In this document: piece after piece, positions 36,143 through 45,496 of the stretch
Layout: each line of letters starts with the position of its first letter
Position numbering within the stretch: position 1 is the stretch's first letter
From: Phycisphaerales bacterium
Lineage (GTDB): Bacteria > Planctomycetota > Phycisphaerae > Phycisphaerales > SM1A02
NCBI GenBank assembly: GCA_022447205.1
Contig: JAKVBQ010000001.1
Span: 62,001-126,000 of the forward strand
Direction: 5' to 3'
DNA: 64,000 bases
The notes under the pieces: model-generated
Seen by the model: only the letters and a program-made list of their open reading frames with translations
Databases searched by the model: none
Told to the model about the DNA's origin: nothing
Program-made: the position numbers and the translations under genes

Positions 36143-37216
36143 TCAGCCGACCTCGCGCTTCTGGAAGAGGATCACGGCCACGCAGAGGGCTGCAACGATG
36201 AGGAGCACGCCGTAGGCGAGGGTGACGCCCACGTACTGTCCCGGGATCGGGTGGCCCTGGTTGACCGCGTCGGCGAGCCAGAAGACCTGGAAGTTCGGCA
36301 CGACGGTATGTGCGAGCCAGAGCGCCCAGTATTCGATGAGGGTGGCGCCTTCCAGGGCGACCGGTGCCGTCGAGGTGACGGCCTCGGTGCCGTTGTCGAT
36401 CAGTTCGGTCTGGTTCGCCCTGCCGCCGGTCAGGTTCGCCAGTGGGCGACCGAAGAGCCAGTCGGAGAGGAGCCCGAGCATGAAGAAGCCGCAGGTCACC
36501 AGCAGCGTGAGCAGCTGGTTCAGTCTCGTTGATGCAGCGATCGCGATCGCGGTCAGGATCAGGACGGCCATGAACAGCATCCCGGAGGCGATCCAGAGCT
36601 GCGGGTTGAAGTCGGTGGCGATCGACTGCGTCGCCCACTCGCGTTCGAAGATCAGGACCAGGAGATAGACCAACCCCGCGATCGGGACCATGAGCATCAG
36701 CGTCGTCGCGCCGAACGCCCAGTTGTAGAAGTAATTGCACCAGATTCCAGCGCCGACGCCGATGAGTGCTCCGGCGGCGCCGAAGACCAGCACCGGCATG
36801 TGGTACTTGCTTGCCGCGGTCTCGAGTGAGCCGTGGACCTCCACGATCATGAAGGTGAGGACCAGGTAGCTCATCAGGACCAGGAGACAGATCGACACGC
36901 CGAGGTACTTGCCGAGGATGAAGATCGGTCGGGGCACCGGTTTCGAGACCACGGTCAGGACCGTCCGGTTCTCGATCTCTCTGGTGAGGACGTTGGTCGC
37001 GACGAACGCCGAGCCGATCACGCCTGCGAGGAAGACGCTGGAGAGACCGATGTCGATGAACATCCTCTGGTCGTTCTCGAGCGTGAACGTCGCGAAGGGG
37101 TTGCTCAGGGCGATGAAGAGGGTGCCGGCCAGCGCGATCACGAAGACCACCGGCTGTCGGATGCTCTCGAGAAACGTGTTGCGGGCGATGGCGAGGAATT
37201 GCTCGAGGAGCGACAT
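36143..37216 (-). CDS. ABC-2 type permease
   Basis: 357 aa from the ATG at 37216; the frame extends upstream into Pro/Gly-rich noise. About six membrane helices are clear, including FVIALAGTLFIALSNPFATF and SVFLAGVIGSAFVATNVLTR. The segment TREIENRTVLTVVSKPVPR is the mark of ABC-2 permeases such as the NosY type, and the end is FQKREVG. It has no ATPase beside it. It is divergent from the SPFH-ABC run, whose ATPase (42196) could serve both permeases; that is inference. Confidence 0.85.
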   Translation of the reverse strand: MSLLEQFLAIARNTFLESIRQPVVFVIALAGTLFIALSNPFATFTLENDQRMFIDIGLSSVFLAGVIGSAFVATNVLTREIENRTVLTVVSKPVPRPIFILGKYLGVSICLLVLMSYLVLTFMIVEVHGSLETAASKYHMPVLVFGAAGALIGVGAGIWCNYFYNWAFGATTLMLMVPIAGLVYLLVLIFEREWATQSIATDFNPQLWIASGMLFMAVLILTAIAIAASTRLNQLLTLLVTCGFFMLGLLSDWLFGRPLANLTGGRANQTELIDNGTEAVTSTAPVALEGATLIEYWALWLAHTVVPNFQVFWLADAVNQGHPIPGQYVGVTLAYGVLLIVAALCVAVILFQKREVG

Positions 37217-37522
37217 GGTGTCTCTGGTCTCGTCTGGGGACTGCGATCCGCCCTCAGGAGGGCGCAGGGGGGGGAGGTGGCCCACCCTCGCCCCATCTTA
37301 GGCTGGTTGGATTAAAGTATGTGGACGTCGAACCTGTCCGGATTCCCGTCCGTATCCCGTTTGATGCCTGCTCCTCGCTGGTCGAGCCCGAGTCAGGCCC
37401 CTGGGAGGCGTGCCGGCCCGGCATCAATTCCACTCGGCCACGAAGCCCTTCGGCCGGTCTCCGGGTAGCATTCGAGGATTCACCATTCCACCTCCACACT
37501 TCTCAGGGATGGCATCAAGCGC
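37217..37522. other. 306-bp divergent intergenic region before the SPFH operon
   Basis: No gene. A short hairpin CGCCCTC/GAGGGCG at about 37249-37264 lies in the leader of the minus-strand permease gene. The only AT-rich spot is ATTAAAGTAT at 37312-37321, a possible promoter core for either direction. The rest is unremarkable. Confidence 0.4.
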
Positions 37523-39682
37523 ATGAGAGTCGATCATTTCGCATATCAGCAGGCAACCAGGGTTGCTGGCTTTGGCCTCCTCTTCCAGCTGGCCATCGGC
37601 CTGACCCTGCTCCTGTACGGGATCATCGGTCGGGACAGCACGATGGCGATCAGCGCCCTCTACGTCCTGACCGGGGTGATCGTCTGGCTGTCCCTCATCG
37701 TGGTCTTCCACCAGCATCGTCTGGAACGTCTCGAGACCCTCGAGGAGAGCGAGCTTCGAGACGCACGTCCCGATGCCTCGATCTTCGACGTCAGTCGGGA
37801 GGAGACGGGCCTCGCCGCTCGCCGCCTCCGCCAGATGTACAAGTGGATGCTCCCGATCGCGAGCCTGCTTGCAGCAACGCTGCTTGTGGTCTTCTCGATC
37901 ATGACCTTCCTCTGGTTCGCCAGGCTCGAGGATCCCGAGAACATCGCGAACATCCAGTACGACTTCAGGGTCGGCACGTCCGCGGGTTGGCAGATCGCGA
38001 TCTGCCTCGGTTTCTCCGTGGTCGCATTCATCCTCAGCCGCTTCGTCGCGGGGATGTCCAAGCAGCCGGAATGGCAGAACCTGCGCGGTGGCGCCGGGTA
38101 CATGGTCGGCAACGCGCTGGTCTGTCTCGCGATCGCCGTCGGGATCGTCTTCACGCTCTTCGAGAAGTCGGGTGCGATGCGCATCGTCGCTCAGGGCATC
38201 CTGGTCTTCATGCTCGCAGTCGCCGCCGAGATCCTCCTGAACTTCATCCTGAACCTCTATCGACCCCGTCGTTCCGGGGAACTGCCCCGTCCGGCCTTCG
38301 ATTCGAGGGTGATGAGCCTGCTCGCAGCCCCCGACTCGATCGTCCGGAGCATCAACGAGGCAGTCAACTACCAGTTCGGCTTCGACATCACCAGCTCCTG
38401 GGGCTACCAGCTCCTGCTCCGCAGCATCACCTGGCTCGTGGTCTTCGCGGTCTTCGCGTTGCTCCTGCTCTCCACCATCGTGGTGGTCGAGCCGAACCAG
38501 CAGGCGGTCCGCCTGAGGTTCGGCGAGGTCGTCGGTGGTGTCCGCCAGGGTGAGGTCGTGTTCAAGCTGCCCTGGCCGATCGAGACCGTCGAGACCTACG
38601 ACGTCGGTCTGCTTCGTGATCTTCCTCTGGGGGTCATCGACACCAACTACCCGGAGATCAACCTCTGGTCCAGGGAATCGAGTCTCGGCGATCGACGCTC
38701 CTACCTGGTCGCCGCTCCGCGGATGTCGGAGATGGTGCGTCGTGCGGTCGAGGGCATGGAGCTCTCCAACACCCAGTTCATCTCATCGAGCGGGGGTATC
38801 ACCGAAGAGGACTCTTCAGCTTCGCTGGGGTCCAGGTTCGCCCTCATCGACGCGGACATCATCCTCCGCTGGCGGGTCAAGACCGGGAAGCTCATCGAGT
38901 TCCTGGACTTTTCGAGCGCGAGCAAGCGCACTCGGTCCCGACTCGACATGCGCGAGGAGGCCCTGCAGTCGATCGCGTTGCGTGTCGTGAGCCAGTTCCT
39001 CGCTCGGCAGTCGCTCGACGAGGTCCTTTCTCCGGCCGGACGTTCCCTGCTGACCAACCTCCAGACGAAGGTCCAGGAGGAGTTCGACGCACGTGAGACC
39101 GGCGTCGAGGTCGTCTCTCTCGTGATTCCATGGCTTCGGCCCGCCGGGGGATCGGCGGAGAGCTACGAGGACATGTCGATCGAGAAGGAGAACGCGCGCA
39201 AGATCATCGAGGAGGCACGCCGATCGGTCGCGGTCACCATGGGTGCCCTCGTGGGCAGCGTGCAACGAGCCGAACAGGCGGTCGAGATGATCGAGGAACT
39301 TCGGAGCCTCGAGCGGGAGAAGGGCGAGGATGCCCCCGAAGTCCGGGAGCTCCGCGCACGGGTCGAGAAGATCCTGCTCGATGGCCGAGCCCAGGCGGCA
39401 AGCCTGATCAGCAAGGCACGGGCGAGGCGATGGGAGATCATCACCGAGGCCCAGGAGACGGCATCGGAGGTCCTCGGCCAGTCCGCGGCGTTCCATGCCG
39501 CTCCCGAACTCTATCGACAGCGCATGATCATGGACGTCCTCGCAACGACGCTCAGCAACGTGCGCATGAAGTACATCCTCGGTCCATCCACGGACCGGGT
39601 CGACGTGAACATCCAGATGCGTGAGCCCGATGTCGGGTTCAATCTCGAGGAAAACATCCAGCGCAAGGGGGACGGCTCATGA
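37523..39682 (+). CDS. Seven-helix membrane protein fused to an SPFH (HflK-like) domain
   Basis: 719 aa. Predicted membrane segments are near residues 16-36, 43-63, 108-132, 155-175, 190-213, 219-245 and 299-322. An SPFH domain follows: VVEPNQQAVRLRFGEVVGG and KLPWPIETVETYDVGLLRD, as in HflK. A coiled-coil of about 90 residues lies near 560-650 (SIEKENARKIIEEARRSVAV). Usual HflK proteins are about 400 aa with one helix. SPFH proteins form membrane ring scaffolds that control FtsH-type proteases. The next two genes also encode SPFH proteins. Confidence 0.83.
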   Translation: MRVDHFAYQQATRVAGFGLLFQLAIGLTLLLYGIIGRDSTMAISALYVLTGVIVWLSLIVVFHQHRLERLETLEESELRDARPDASIFDVSREETGLAARRLRQMYKWMLPIASLLAATLLVVFSIMTFLWFARLEDPENIANIQYDFRVGTSAGWQIAICLGFSVVAFILSRFVAGMSKQPEWQNLRGGAGYMVGNALVCLAIAVGIVFTLFEKSGAMRIVAQGILVFMLAVAAEILLNFILNLYRPRRSGELPRPAFDSRVMSLLAAPDSIVRSINEAVNYQFGFDITSSWGYQLLLRSITWLVVFAVFALLLLSTIVVVEPNQQAVRLRFGEVVGGVRQGEVVFKLPWPIETVETYDVGLLRDLPLGVIDTNYPEINLWSRESSLGDRRSYLVAAPRMSEMVRRAVEGMELSNTQFISSSGGITEEDSSASLGSRFALIDADIILRWRVKTGKLIEFLDFSSASKRTRSRLDMREEALQSIALRVVSQFLARQSLDEVLSPAGRSLLTNLQTKVQEEFDARETGVEVVSLVIPWLRPAGGSAESYEDMSIEKENARKIIEEARRSVAVTMGALVGSVQRAEQAVEMIEELRSLEREKGEDAPEVRELRARVEKILLDGRAQAASLISKARARRWEIITEAQETASEVLGQSAAFHAAPELYRQRMIMDVLATTLSNVRMKYILGPSTDRVDVNIQMREPDVGFNLEENIQRKGDGS

Positions 39683-39716
39683 GTCAGTCCCACGTTCGTA
39701 ACGGGAAATTCGATCG

Positions 39717-40688
39717 ATGAACAAGTCACTCGCCATATTCATCGGACTTCTGATCGTCCTCATCCTGGTCGGTTTCAACACGACCTACTCCGTCAACTTC
39801 CACGAAGTCGCGATCAAGACGCGGTTCGGGAAGCCGGTCGAGGTCGTACGTAAGCCGGGGCTTCACTTCAAGGCGCCCTTCTTCATCGACCAGATCACGA
39901 AGCTGGACACCCGGAAGCAACTCATCGACTCCCCGCTGGAGACGGTCCTCACCAAGGACGGCCAGCAGGTCCTCGTCAAGGCGTTCATGCTCTGGCAGAT
40001 CGATGACGTCACGTCCTCCGACGCCGCGGAAAGCCCGGTCCTCGAGTTCTTCAACAGCTACGAGTCGATCGATCGAGCCTCATCCGACCTCGAACAGCAG
40101 CTCCAGGGCGCACTCCGCCTCATGGGTGGCGTGAGCTTCTCCGAACTGATCGGCAAGGACAGCAACATCAAGGACGTCGAGGACTCGATCCTCAGCGACC
40201 TTCGCAGCACCGTGAAGAACGGGATCGAGCCGGTCACGGTCGGCATCAGTCGCATCGTGCTTCCCGAGTCGACGAGCGTCTCCGTCCTCCGACGCATGGC
40301 GAGCGTGCAGTCCTCCCTCGCCCAGGCGGAGCGGGTCCGTGGCTCCTCCGAGGCGGAGAATCTCGAGAGCCAGGCCCGAACCCAGGCGGACACCATCCGG
40401 AACTTCGCCTCCCAGTGGGCGGCTCGCATCGAATCAGAAGGCAACGAGCAGGCGGACCGCTTCTATCAGGAGATGCAGAAGGAGGCGCAGCTCGCGATCC
40501 TCCTTGCCTGGCGCGACACGCTCCGGGCGAGTCTCACCGGGAACACCACCTTCGTCACGGACACCACCAGGGCGCCGTTCCACATGCTCGACCTGGATGC
40601 ACCGACCAACGAGGACGGCATGCCCATGCCCGTCGCTGGATACGGTGAACCGGAGACCGATGCTTCCGAGGCTGGGGGCGGCTCCTGA
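39717..40688 (+). CDS. HflC-like SPFH protein
   Basis: 323 aa. One N-terminal helix (about residues 5-20, LAIFIGLLIVLILVGF) is followed by an SPFH domain: TYSVNFHEVAIKTRFGKPV, VVRKPGLHFKAPFFIDQI, DGQQVLVKAFMLWQIDD. The C-terminal part is a coiled coil with RTQADTIRNFASQWAAR. Length and layout match HflC. It begins 34 nt after the seven-helix SPFH gene and its stop overlaps the next start (TGATG at 40686-40690). Confidence 0.87.
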   Translation: MNKSLAIFIGLLIVLILVGFNTTYSVNFHEVAIKTRFGKPVEVVRKPGLHFKAPFFIDQITKLDTRKQLIDSPLETVLTKDGQQVLVKAFMLWQIDDVTSSDAAESPVLEFFNSYESIDRASSDLEQQLQGALRLMGGVSFSELIGKDSNIKDVEDSILSDLRSTVKNGIEPVTVGISRIVLPESTSVSVLRRMASVQSSLAQAERVRGSSEAENLESQARTQADTIRNFASQWAARIESEGNEQADRFYQEMQKEAQLAILLAWRDTLRASLTGNTTFVTDTTRAPFHMLDLDAPTNEDGMPMPVAGYGEPETDASEAGGGS

Positions 40689-42178
40689 TGAGCGAGCAGG
40701 AACACCCTGACAAGCCGATCGACGATCTCCAGAACGATGACCTCGTCGCCGAGGAGTCCATGGAGATCGAAGCGCCTCGCCGTGCCGCCTCCGCGGAGTT
40801 CGTGGTCGCTGCCGAGGCCGGCTCCGAAGCCGCCTTGCGCGAGGCGATGGACCCTGCAAACCAGAGCTTCGCCGATGCTCTTCGGCTGAGCTTCCGCATC
40901 CTGCAGTTCGGCATGCTCGCACTGCTCGCGGTCTTCCTCTTCTCCGGTTTCCAGACCATCGAGGAGGGTGACCTCGGCGTTCAGACCCGCTTCGGTTCGA
41001 TCGTCGGGGATCCGGGCGACCAGCAGGTCGGCCCCGGACTCCATCCCTTCTGGCCGTATCCGGTGGGGGAGGTCGTCATCGTCCCGCAGATCCGCGAGGT
41101 CGAGATCCTCGAGGCGTTCTGGCCGATGGAGAAGAACGCCGGCAAGACCCCCAATCCCAGTCGTGCCGACATCGACGAAGTGCGCTCCGAGAACGAACAG
41201 CTTCGTCCCCAGTTCGACGGCTACCTGATCACCGCGGAAGGTGATCTCGCCCACTGCGAGATTCGTGCGTCGTATGCGATCGAGAACGCAGCGAGCTTCC
41301 TCCGCGAACTCTCACCGGAGCGGGCGGACGAACTCGTCGAGAACGCTCTCAAGCGAGGCGTCGTGCTCGAGGGTGCCAGGTACACCCTCAATGAGTTCAT
41401 CGATCTTCGCGAGGAGCCTGCGGATCGCGTCAAGCAGCGTGCTCAGCAGACCCTCGATGCACTTGATTCAGGAATCGAACTTCTTTCCGTCGGACTCGAA
41501 CGGCGGACCGCACCCCTTGCGATCAGGGCCAAGCTCCGGGAGGTCCAGGTCGCTCGTGAGGAGGCGAAGGAGCTCATCGAGAGCGCCCGACAGGAAGTGG
41601 CCAAGGAGTTCACGAAGGTCGCCGGTGAGAAGGCCTACCCCGACCTCATCGCTCTCATCGACAAGTACTCCTCCGCCCTCACTTCGGGCGACGAGGCCGA
41701 AGCGGATGCCATTCTGCTCACCATCGGTGAACGGTTCGAACGTGACGATGTGGCCGGGGATTCGGCTCGCATCATCGATCAGGCCCAGGCCTATCAATCC
41801 GCCCTCGAGACCCGGCTTGCCGGGGAACTTCGCAGGCTCGAGACACTTGCCCCGACCTATCGCGAGAACCCCAGGGAGTTCTCGCGTCGAATCTGGCTCG
41901 AGGCCTATCGAGATGTGTTCGACAACGACCAGCTCGAGGTCTTCTCGGTGCCTTTGACCCTGTCCCACCTCGATCTGGCGATCCAGAGTTCCGAGGACGT
42001 GATGCAGATGCGACGTGATGCCGAGCTTGCACGCAAGAAGGCGGCTCGTGAGGCGCTCGAAGGTGAGATGATCCGCGGATTCCAGTGGGGGCGTGGTCAG
42101 ATGGTCCTCGAAGGCTCGGGTCGACGCCTGGAACGCGATGCATCCGGTGGCTTTGGTCGTGAGAACGACGGTAACTGA
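40688..42178 (+). CDS. HflK-like SPFH protein, third in series
   Basis: 496 aa. An acidic cytoplasmic N-terminus of about 65 residues precedes one helix (about 71-88, LQFGMLALLAVFLFSGF) and then the SPFH domain (EEGDLGVQTRFGSIVGDPGD, GPGLHPFWPYPVGEVVIVP). The domain tail includes the HflK-like DLAHCEIRASYAIEN, and a long C-terminal coiled coil ends in an Arg/Gly-rich tail. It pairs naturally with the HflC-like product. It overlaps the HflC-like gene by 1 nt and lies 17 nt before the ABC ATPase gene. Confidence 0.85.
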   Translation: MSEQEHPDKPIDDLQNDDLVAEESMEIEAPRRAASAEFVVAAEAGSEAALREAMDPANQSFADALRLSFRILQFGMLALLAVFLFSGFQTIEEGDLGVQTRFGSIVGDPGDQQVGPGLHPFWPYPVGEVVIVPQIREVEILEAFWPMEKNAGKTPNPSRADIDEVRSENEQLRPQFDGYLITAEGDLAHCEIRASYAIENAASFLRELSPERADELVENALKRGVVLEGARYTLNEFIDLREEPADRVKQRAQQTLDALDSGIELLSVGLERRTAPLAIRAKLREVQVAREEAKELIESARQEVAKEFTKVAGEKAYPDLIALIDKYSSALTSGDEAEADAILLTIGERFERDDVAGDSARIIDQAQAYQSALETRLAGELRRLETLAPTYRENPREFSRRIWLEAYRDVFDNDQLEVFSVPLTLSHLDLAIQSSEDVMQMRRDAELARKKAAREALEGEMIRGFQWGRGQMVLEGSGRRLERDASGGFGRENDGN

Positions 42179-42195
42179 GACGGAGTGACGGTCAG

Positions 42196-43404
42196 ATGGT
42201 TTCTGGAAGTGACAACAACATCATCGAGGCCGTGGGGCTCACCAAGGTCTTCAGTGATTTCTGGTTTCGTGCCAAGGCCCGTGCCGTCGACGGTATCGAC
42301 CTCGAGGTTCGCCAGGGCGAGATCTTCGGTCTCCTCGGTCCCAACGGATCGGGGAAGAGCACGACGATCAAGCTGATCCTCGGTCTGCTCAAGAAGACGC
42401 GTGGTCGCCTCGTCGTCTTCGGCAAGGACCCGTCCCACGTCTCGATCAAGAAGCGCATCGGCTACCTGCCCGAGGAAACGTACATGTATCGTTTCCTCGA
42501 CGCACGGGAGACGCTCGACTACTACGGCAAGCTCTTCGGCCTCGATCACCGGATCCGAAAGCGTCGTGTCGACGAACTGCTCGACATGGTCGGCCTCGGA
42601 CAGGTCGCGCATCGCAAGGTGGGGGAGTTCTCCAAGGGCATGGCCCGCCGAATCGGAATCGCACAGGCCCTGATCAACGATCCGGATCTCCTCATCCTCG
42701 ATGAACCCACCTCCGGTCTCGACCCTCTGGGCACCCGGCAGGTCAAGGAGCTCGTCGAGCAGCTGGGACGCAAGGGAACCACGATCCTGCTCAGCTCCCA
42801 CCTCCTTGCCGATGTCGAGGACGTCTGCGATCGCATGGTGATCCTCTACGGCGGTCGCATCCACGCCGAAGGCACCTCGAATGAACTTCTCGCGGATTCC
42901 GAGCACACCGTGATCCGGATCCCGAAGATCGGCGACGATGCGATCAACGCCGTGGAGTCGACGCTCGAGAAGGTCGCTGGCGTCCACATCGAGACCGTGG
43001 AGAGTCCGCGTCAGCGCCTCGAGGACTACTTCATGGGCATCGTGGAGAACGCACGCGCGGAACAGGCCGCGACCTCCGGTGCTGCCGAATCCGGGCCGAC
43101 CGCTTCCTTCCTTCAGGACGAACAGAGCGGTGGTGATGCACTGATCGATGCCCTGAGTTCCGACCGGCCCGAGGAGCCGCTCGCAGCCGTCGAGCGGGTC
43201 TCGTCCGCCGAAGGCACCAGCGATGACGGGGACCAAGGCGGTGCGGATGCCGTTCTCGACGAACTCCTCTCCCCCGAGGAGGAGACCGAAACGCCCGCGG
43301 CCGCATCCACGACGATGCCCGAAGTCGACCAGGACGTCGATGCCGGGATGATCAGTGACCTTCTCGGTGAGGAACCCGAAGACGAGAAGGGATCGGCTGA
43401 CTGA
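42196..43404 (+). CDS. ABC transporter ATPase with acidic C-terminal extension
   Basis: 402 aa. Walker A GLLGPNGSGKSTTIKL is at about residues 46-61; the signature region is a variant, GEFSKGMARRIGIAQAL (SKGM for SGGQ), and Walker B is DLLILDEPTSGLDPLG. This is the ABC-2 exporter type (GldA/CcmA-like). About 110 C-terminal residues after the core are acidic and low-complexity (GEEPEDEKGSAD at the end). Its stop overlaps the permease start by 1 nt, so the two form one transporter. Confidence 0.92.
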   Translation: MVSGSDNNIIEAVGLTKVFSDFWFRAKARAVDGIDLEVRQGEIFGLLGPNGSGKSTTIKLILGLLKKTRGRLVVFGKDPSHVSIKKRIGYLPEETYMYRFLDARETLDYYGKLFGLDHRIRKRRVDELLDMVGLGQVAHRKVGEFSKGMARRIGIAQALINDPDLLILDEPTSGLDPLGTRQVKELVEQLGRKGTTILLSSHLLADVEDVCDRMVILYGGRIHAEGTSNELLADSEHTVIRIPKIGDDAINAVESTLEKVAGVHIETVESPRQRLEDYFMGIVENARAEQAATSGAAESGPTASFLQDEQSGGDALIDALSSDRPEEPLAAVERVSSAEGTSDDGDQGGADAVLDELLSPEEETETPAAASTTMPEVDQDVDAGMISDLLGEEPEDEKGSAD

Positions 43405-45452
43405 TGGGGTTCCTGCGAGCGCTGCATGCATCCATGCAGCGGAGACAGCGCACTTCGGGCTTCAAGATCGTGGCATCCGTGCTCTTCGCCCTGCTCGTCA
43501 CCGGGTACTTCCTCCCTGCATCGATGGAGGCCTACCGCGTTCAGGGACTCGAGCGGGAGATCATCGATACGCTCGCCATGGCGAGTCTCGCGGATGGCGA
43601 TGCGGCAGCGGTGGAGTTCGCGGAACAGGGATCGGTGACGATCGGTGATCGTGTCTTCAAGGACGATCGCCTTTCGGGGATCTCCGAGCAGTTCTTCAAT
43701 GACGAAGGCCAGTTGATCTCTGCTGCGGAGGCCGCGATCTTCCTTGTCGCCTCGGAAATGCCGGGCTGGATTCCCGCGTTCATGCTGGAACAGCCCGGCC
43801 TGACGGTCGCCCTCTGGGTCCTCGGCCTCCTGCTCCTCCTCGCCCTGGTCTGGAACGAGATGACCTGGTCGTTCCTCCTCACCGCACTCATCACCTTCTT
43901 CCTGACGGTTCCCTTCTGGATCGGTTCCGCGATCTACGGCCGTTTCGATTCACCTCCGAATCTCGGTCTGATCATTGCGATCTGTGGAATTGCCTTCCTT
44001 GGCATCACCTTCGCCCTCTTCACCCGTCTCGCACTTCTGGTCCTGAGCTATCCATCACCTCTCTTCGCCGTCGCCCACGGCGTGGTCCGGGAGGCGGTGC
44101 GGCTGCGTCTCTCCGCCGGATTCATCGTGATCCTGGTGGTCCTGCTCCCGATGGTTCCGCTCTGGATCGATCCCGATGAACCACTCCGCTACCAGCTTCA
44201 GGCCTATCTCAGTCGCAGTTTCACGATCACCTATGTCCTTCTTGCCTGCATGACCCTTCTTCTTGGATGTGCAACGGTCGCCTTCGAGATCAGGGATCGG
44301 CAGATCTGGCAGGTCATGACCAAGCCCGTCTCCCGGCTCTCCTACCTGATGGGGAAGTGGCTCGGAATCGTCGGGATCAACGTCGTCGGCCTTCTGACCG
44401 CTTCGATCGCGATCTTCATCTCCGTCGAGTACATGAAGACCCGTCCTGCCCAGGACGCGCTCGACGAACTGTCGGTCCGCAACGAGGTGCTCACCGCTCG
44501 AGCCGGAGCCCTTCCGAAGTACGACTACATCAAGCCCGCCCAGCTCCGAGATCTGGTTGACAAGAGGATCGACGACTCCGCCGAATATCGCGAGGCGATT
44601 GAAAGCGGGCGGAGATCCGAACTCGAGATTCGCGCGAAACTCGCTCGTGAGTTCTCCGCCGAGTACACGATGGAACAGCGCAAGGTCGCTCCTGGTGCCT
44701 CGAAGACCCTGACCTTCACCGGTCTGGACAAGAGTCGTGATGAAGGCGTCGAATCCCGGTTGAGGTTCCTCTTCAACTGCGGCGCCTCGGACACTCACGA
44801 GGTCCACCCGGTGATCTTCGCATTCCCGAAGACCGGCGACTGGCTCCCCATGCAGTACGTCCCGACGGTCGGATCCTTCATCCGCATTCCGGCGGATATG
44901 ATCAACGAAGACGGGACCCTCGAGATCCAGGTCGTGAACTCGAGCTACGACCCGGAGACCGAGATGTTCACTGCTGGACAGTGGACCCTGAACTGGGACC
45001 TCGATGACTTCGAGGTTCTCTACAAGGTCTCCGATTTCGAGATGAACTTCCTTCGGGCGATGCTGATCGATCTTTGCAAGCTCGCCTTCCTCGGAGTGCT
45101 CGCGGTCGTGACCGGCGCCTTCCTTTCGTTCCCGGTGGCCAGTCTGCTCTCATTCGCGATCTTCATCGGTGGGTCGATCGCTCCCTTCCTGGGCCTTTCA
45201 CTCGATCAGTACAGCCCGACCAACTACCTCGAGCTCCTGATCGCCCTGATCGCTCACGGGGCGCACACGATCCTGAACCGGTTCGGGCAGGTCAACCCCT
45301 CCCAGCTGCTCGTCGAGGGCCGTCTGATCCCATGGAGCGAGGTCGGGCTCGAGATCTTCTGGCTGCTGTTGGTCTGGGCCGGAATCACCCTCTTTTTCGG
45401 CTTCCTGGCCTTCAGGAAGAAGGAACTCGCCATCTACAGCGGTCAGGGCTGA
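43404..45452 (+). CDS. Large ABC-2 permease with extracytoplasmic insert
   Basis: 682 aa. An N-terminal helix (IVASVLFALLVTGYFLP) is followed by a soluble part, then about six membrane helices between 125 and 330 (for example LLLLLALVWNEMTWSFLL). VAFEIRDRQIWQVMTKPVSR is the ABC-2 signature segment, like KPVPR in the 36143 gene. A soluble insert of about 200 residues (about 350-545) precedes four more helices and the end RKKELAIYSGQG. It is the partner of the ATPase with which it overlaps. The substrate is not evident. Confidence 0.85.
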   Translation: MGFLRALHASMQRRQRTSGFKIVASVLFALLVTGYFLPASMEAYRVQGLEREIIDTLAMASLADGDAAAVEFAEQGSVTIGDRVFKDDRLSGISEQFFNDEGQLISAAEAAIFLVASEMPGWIPAFMLEQPGLTVALWVLGLLLLLALVWNEMTWSFLLTALITFFLTVPFWIGSAIYGRFDSPPNLGLIIAICGIAFLGITFALFTRLALLVLSYPSPLFAVAHGVVREAVRLRLSAGFIVILVVLLPMVPLWIDPDEPLRYQLQAYLSRSFTITYVLLACMTLLLGCATVAFEIRDRQIWQVMTKPVSRLSYLMGKWLGIVGINVVGLLTASIAIFISVEYMKTRPAQDALDELSVRNEVLTARAGALPKYDYIKPAQLRDLVDKRIDDSAEYREAIESGRRSELEIRAKLAREFSAEYTMEQRKVAPGASKTLTFTGLDKSRDEGVESRLRFLFNCGASDTHEVHPVIFAFPKTGDWLPMQYVPTVGSFIRIPADMINEDGTLEIQVVNSSYDPETEMFTAGQWTLNWDLDDFEVLYKVSDFEMNFLRAMLIDLCKLAFLGVLAVVTGAFLSFPVASLLSFAIFIGGSIAPFLGLSLDQYSPTNYLELLIALIAHGAHTILNRFGQVNPSQLLVEGRLIPWSEVGLEIFWLLLVWAGITLFFGFLAFRKKELAIYSGQG

Positions 45453-45496
45453 AACGACTGAACGACTGCGCCATGCGGCGCGTATGGATTTCTTGA

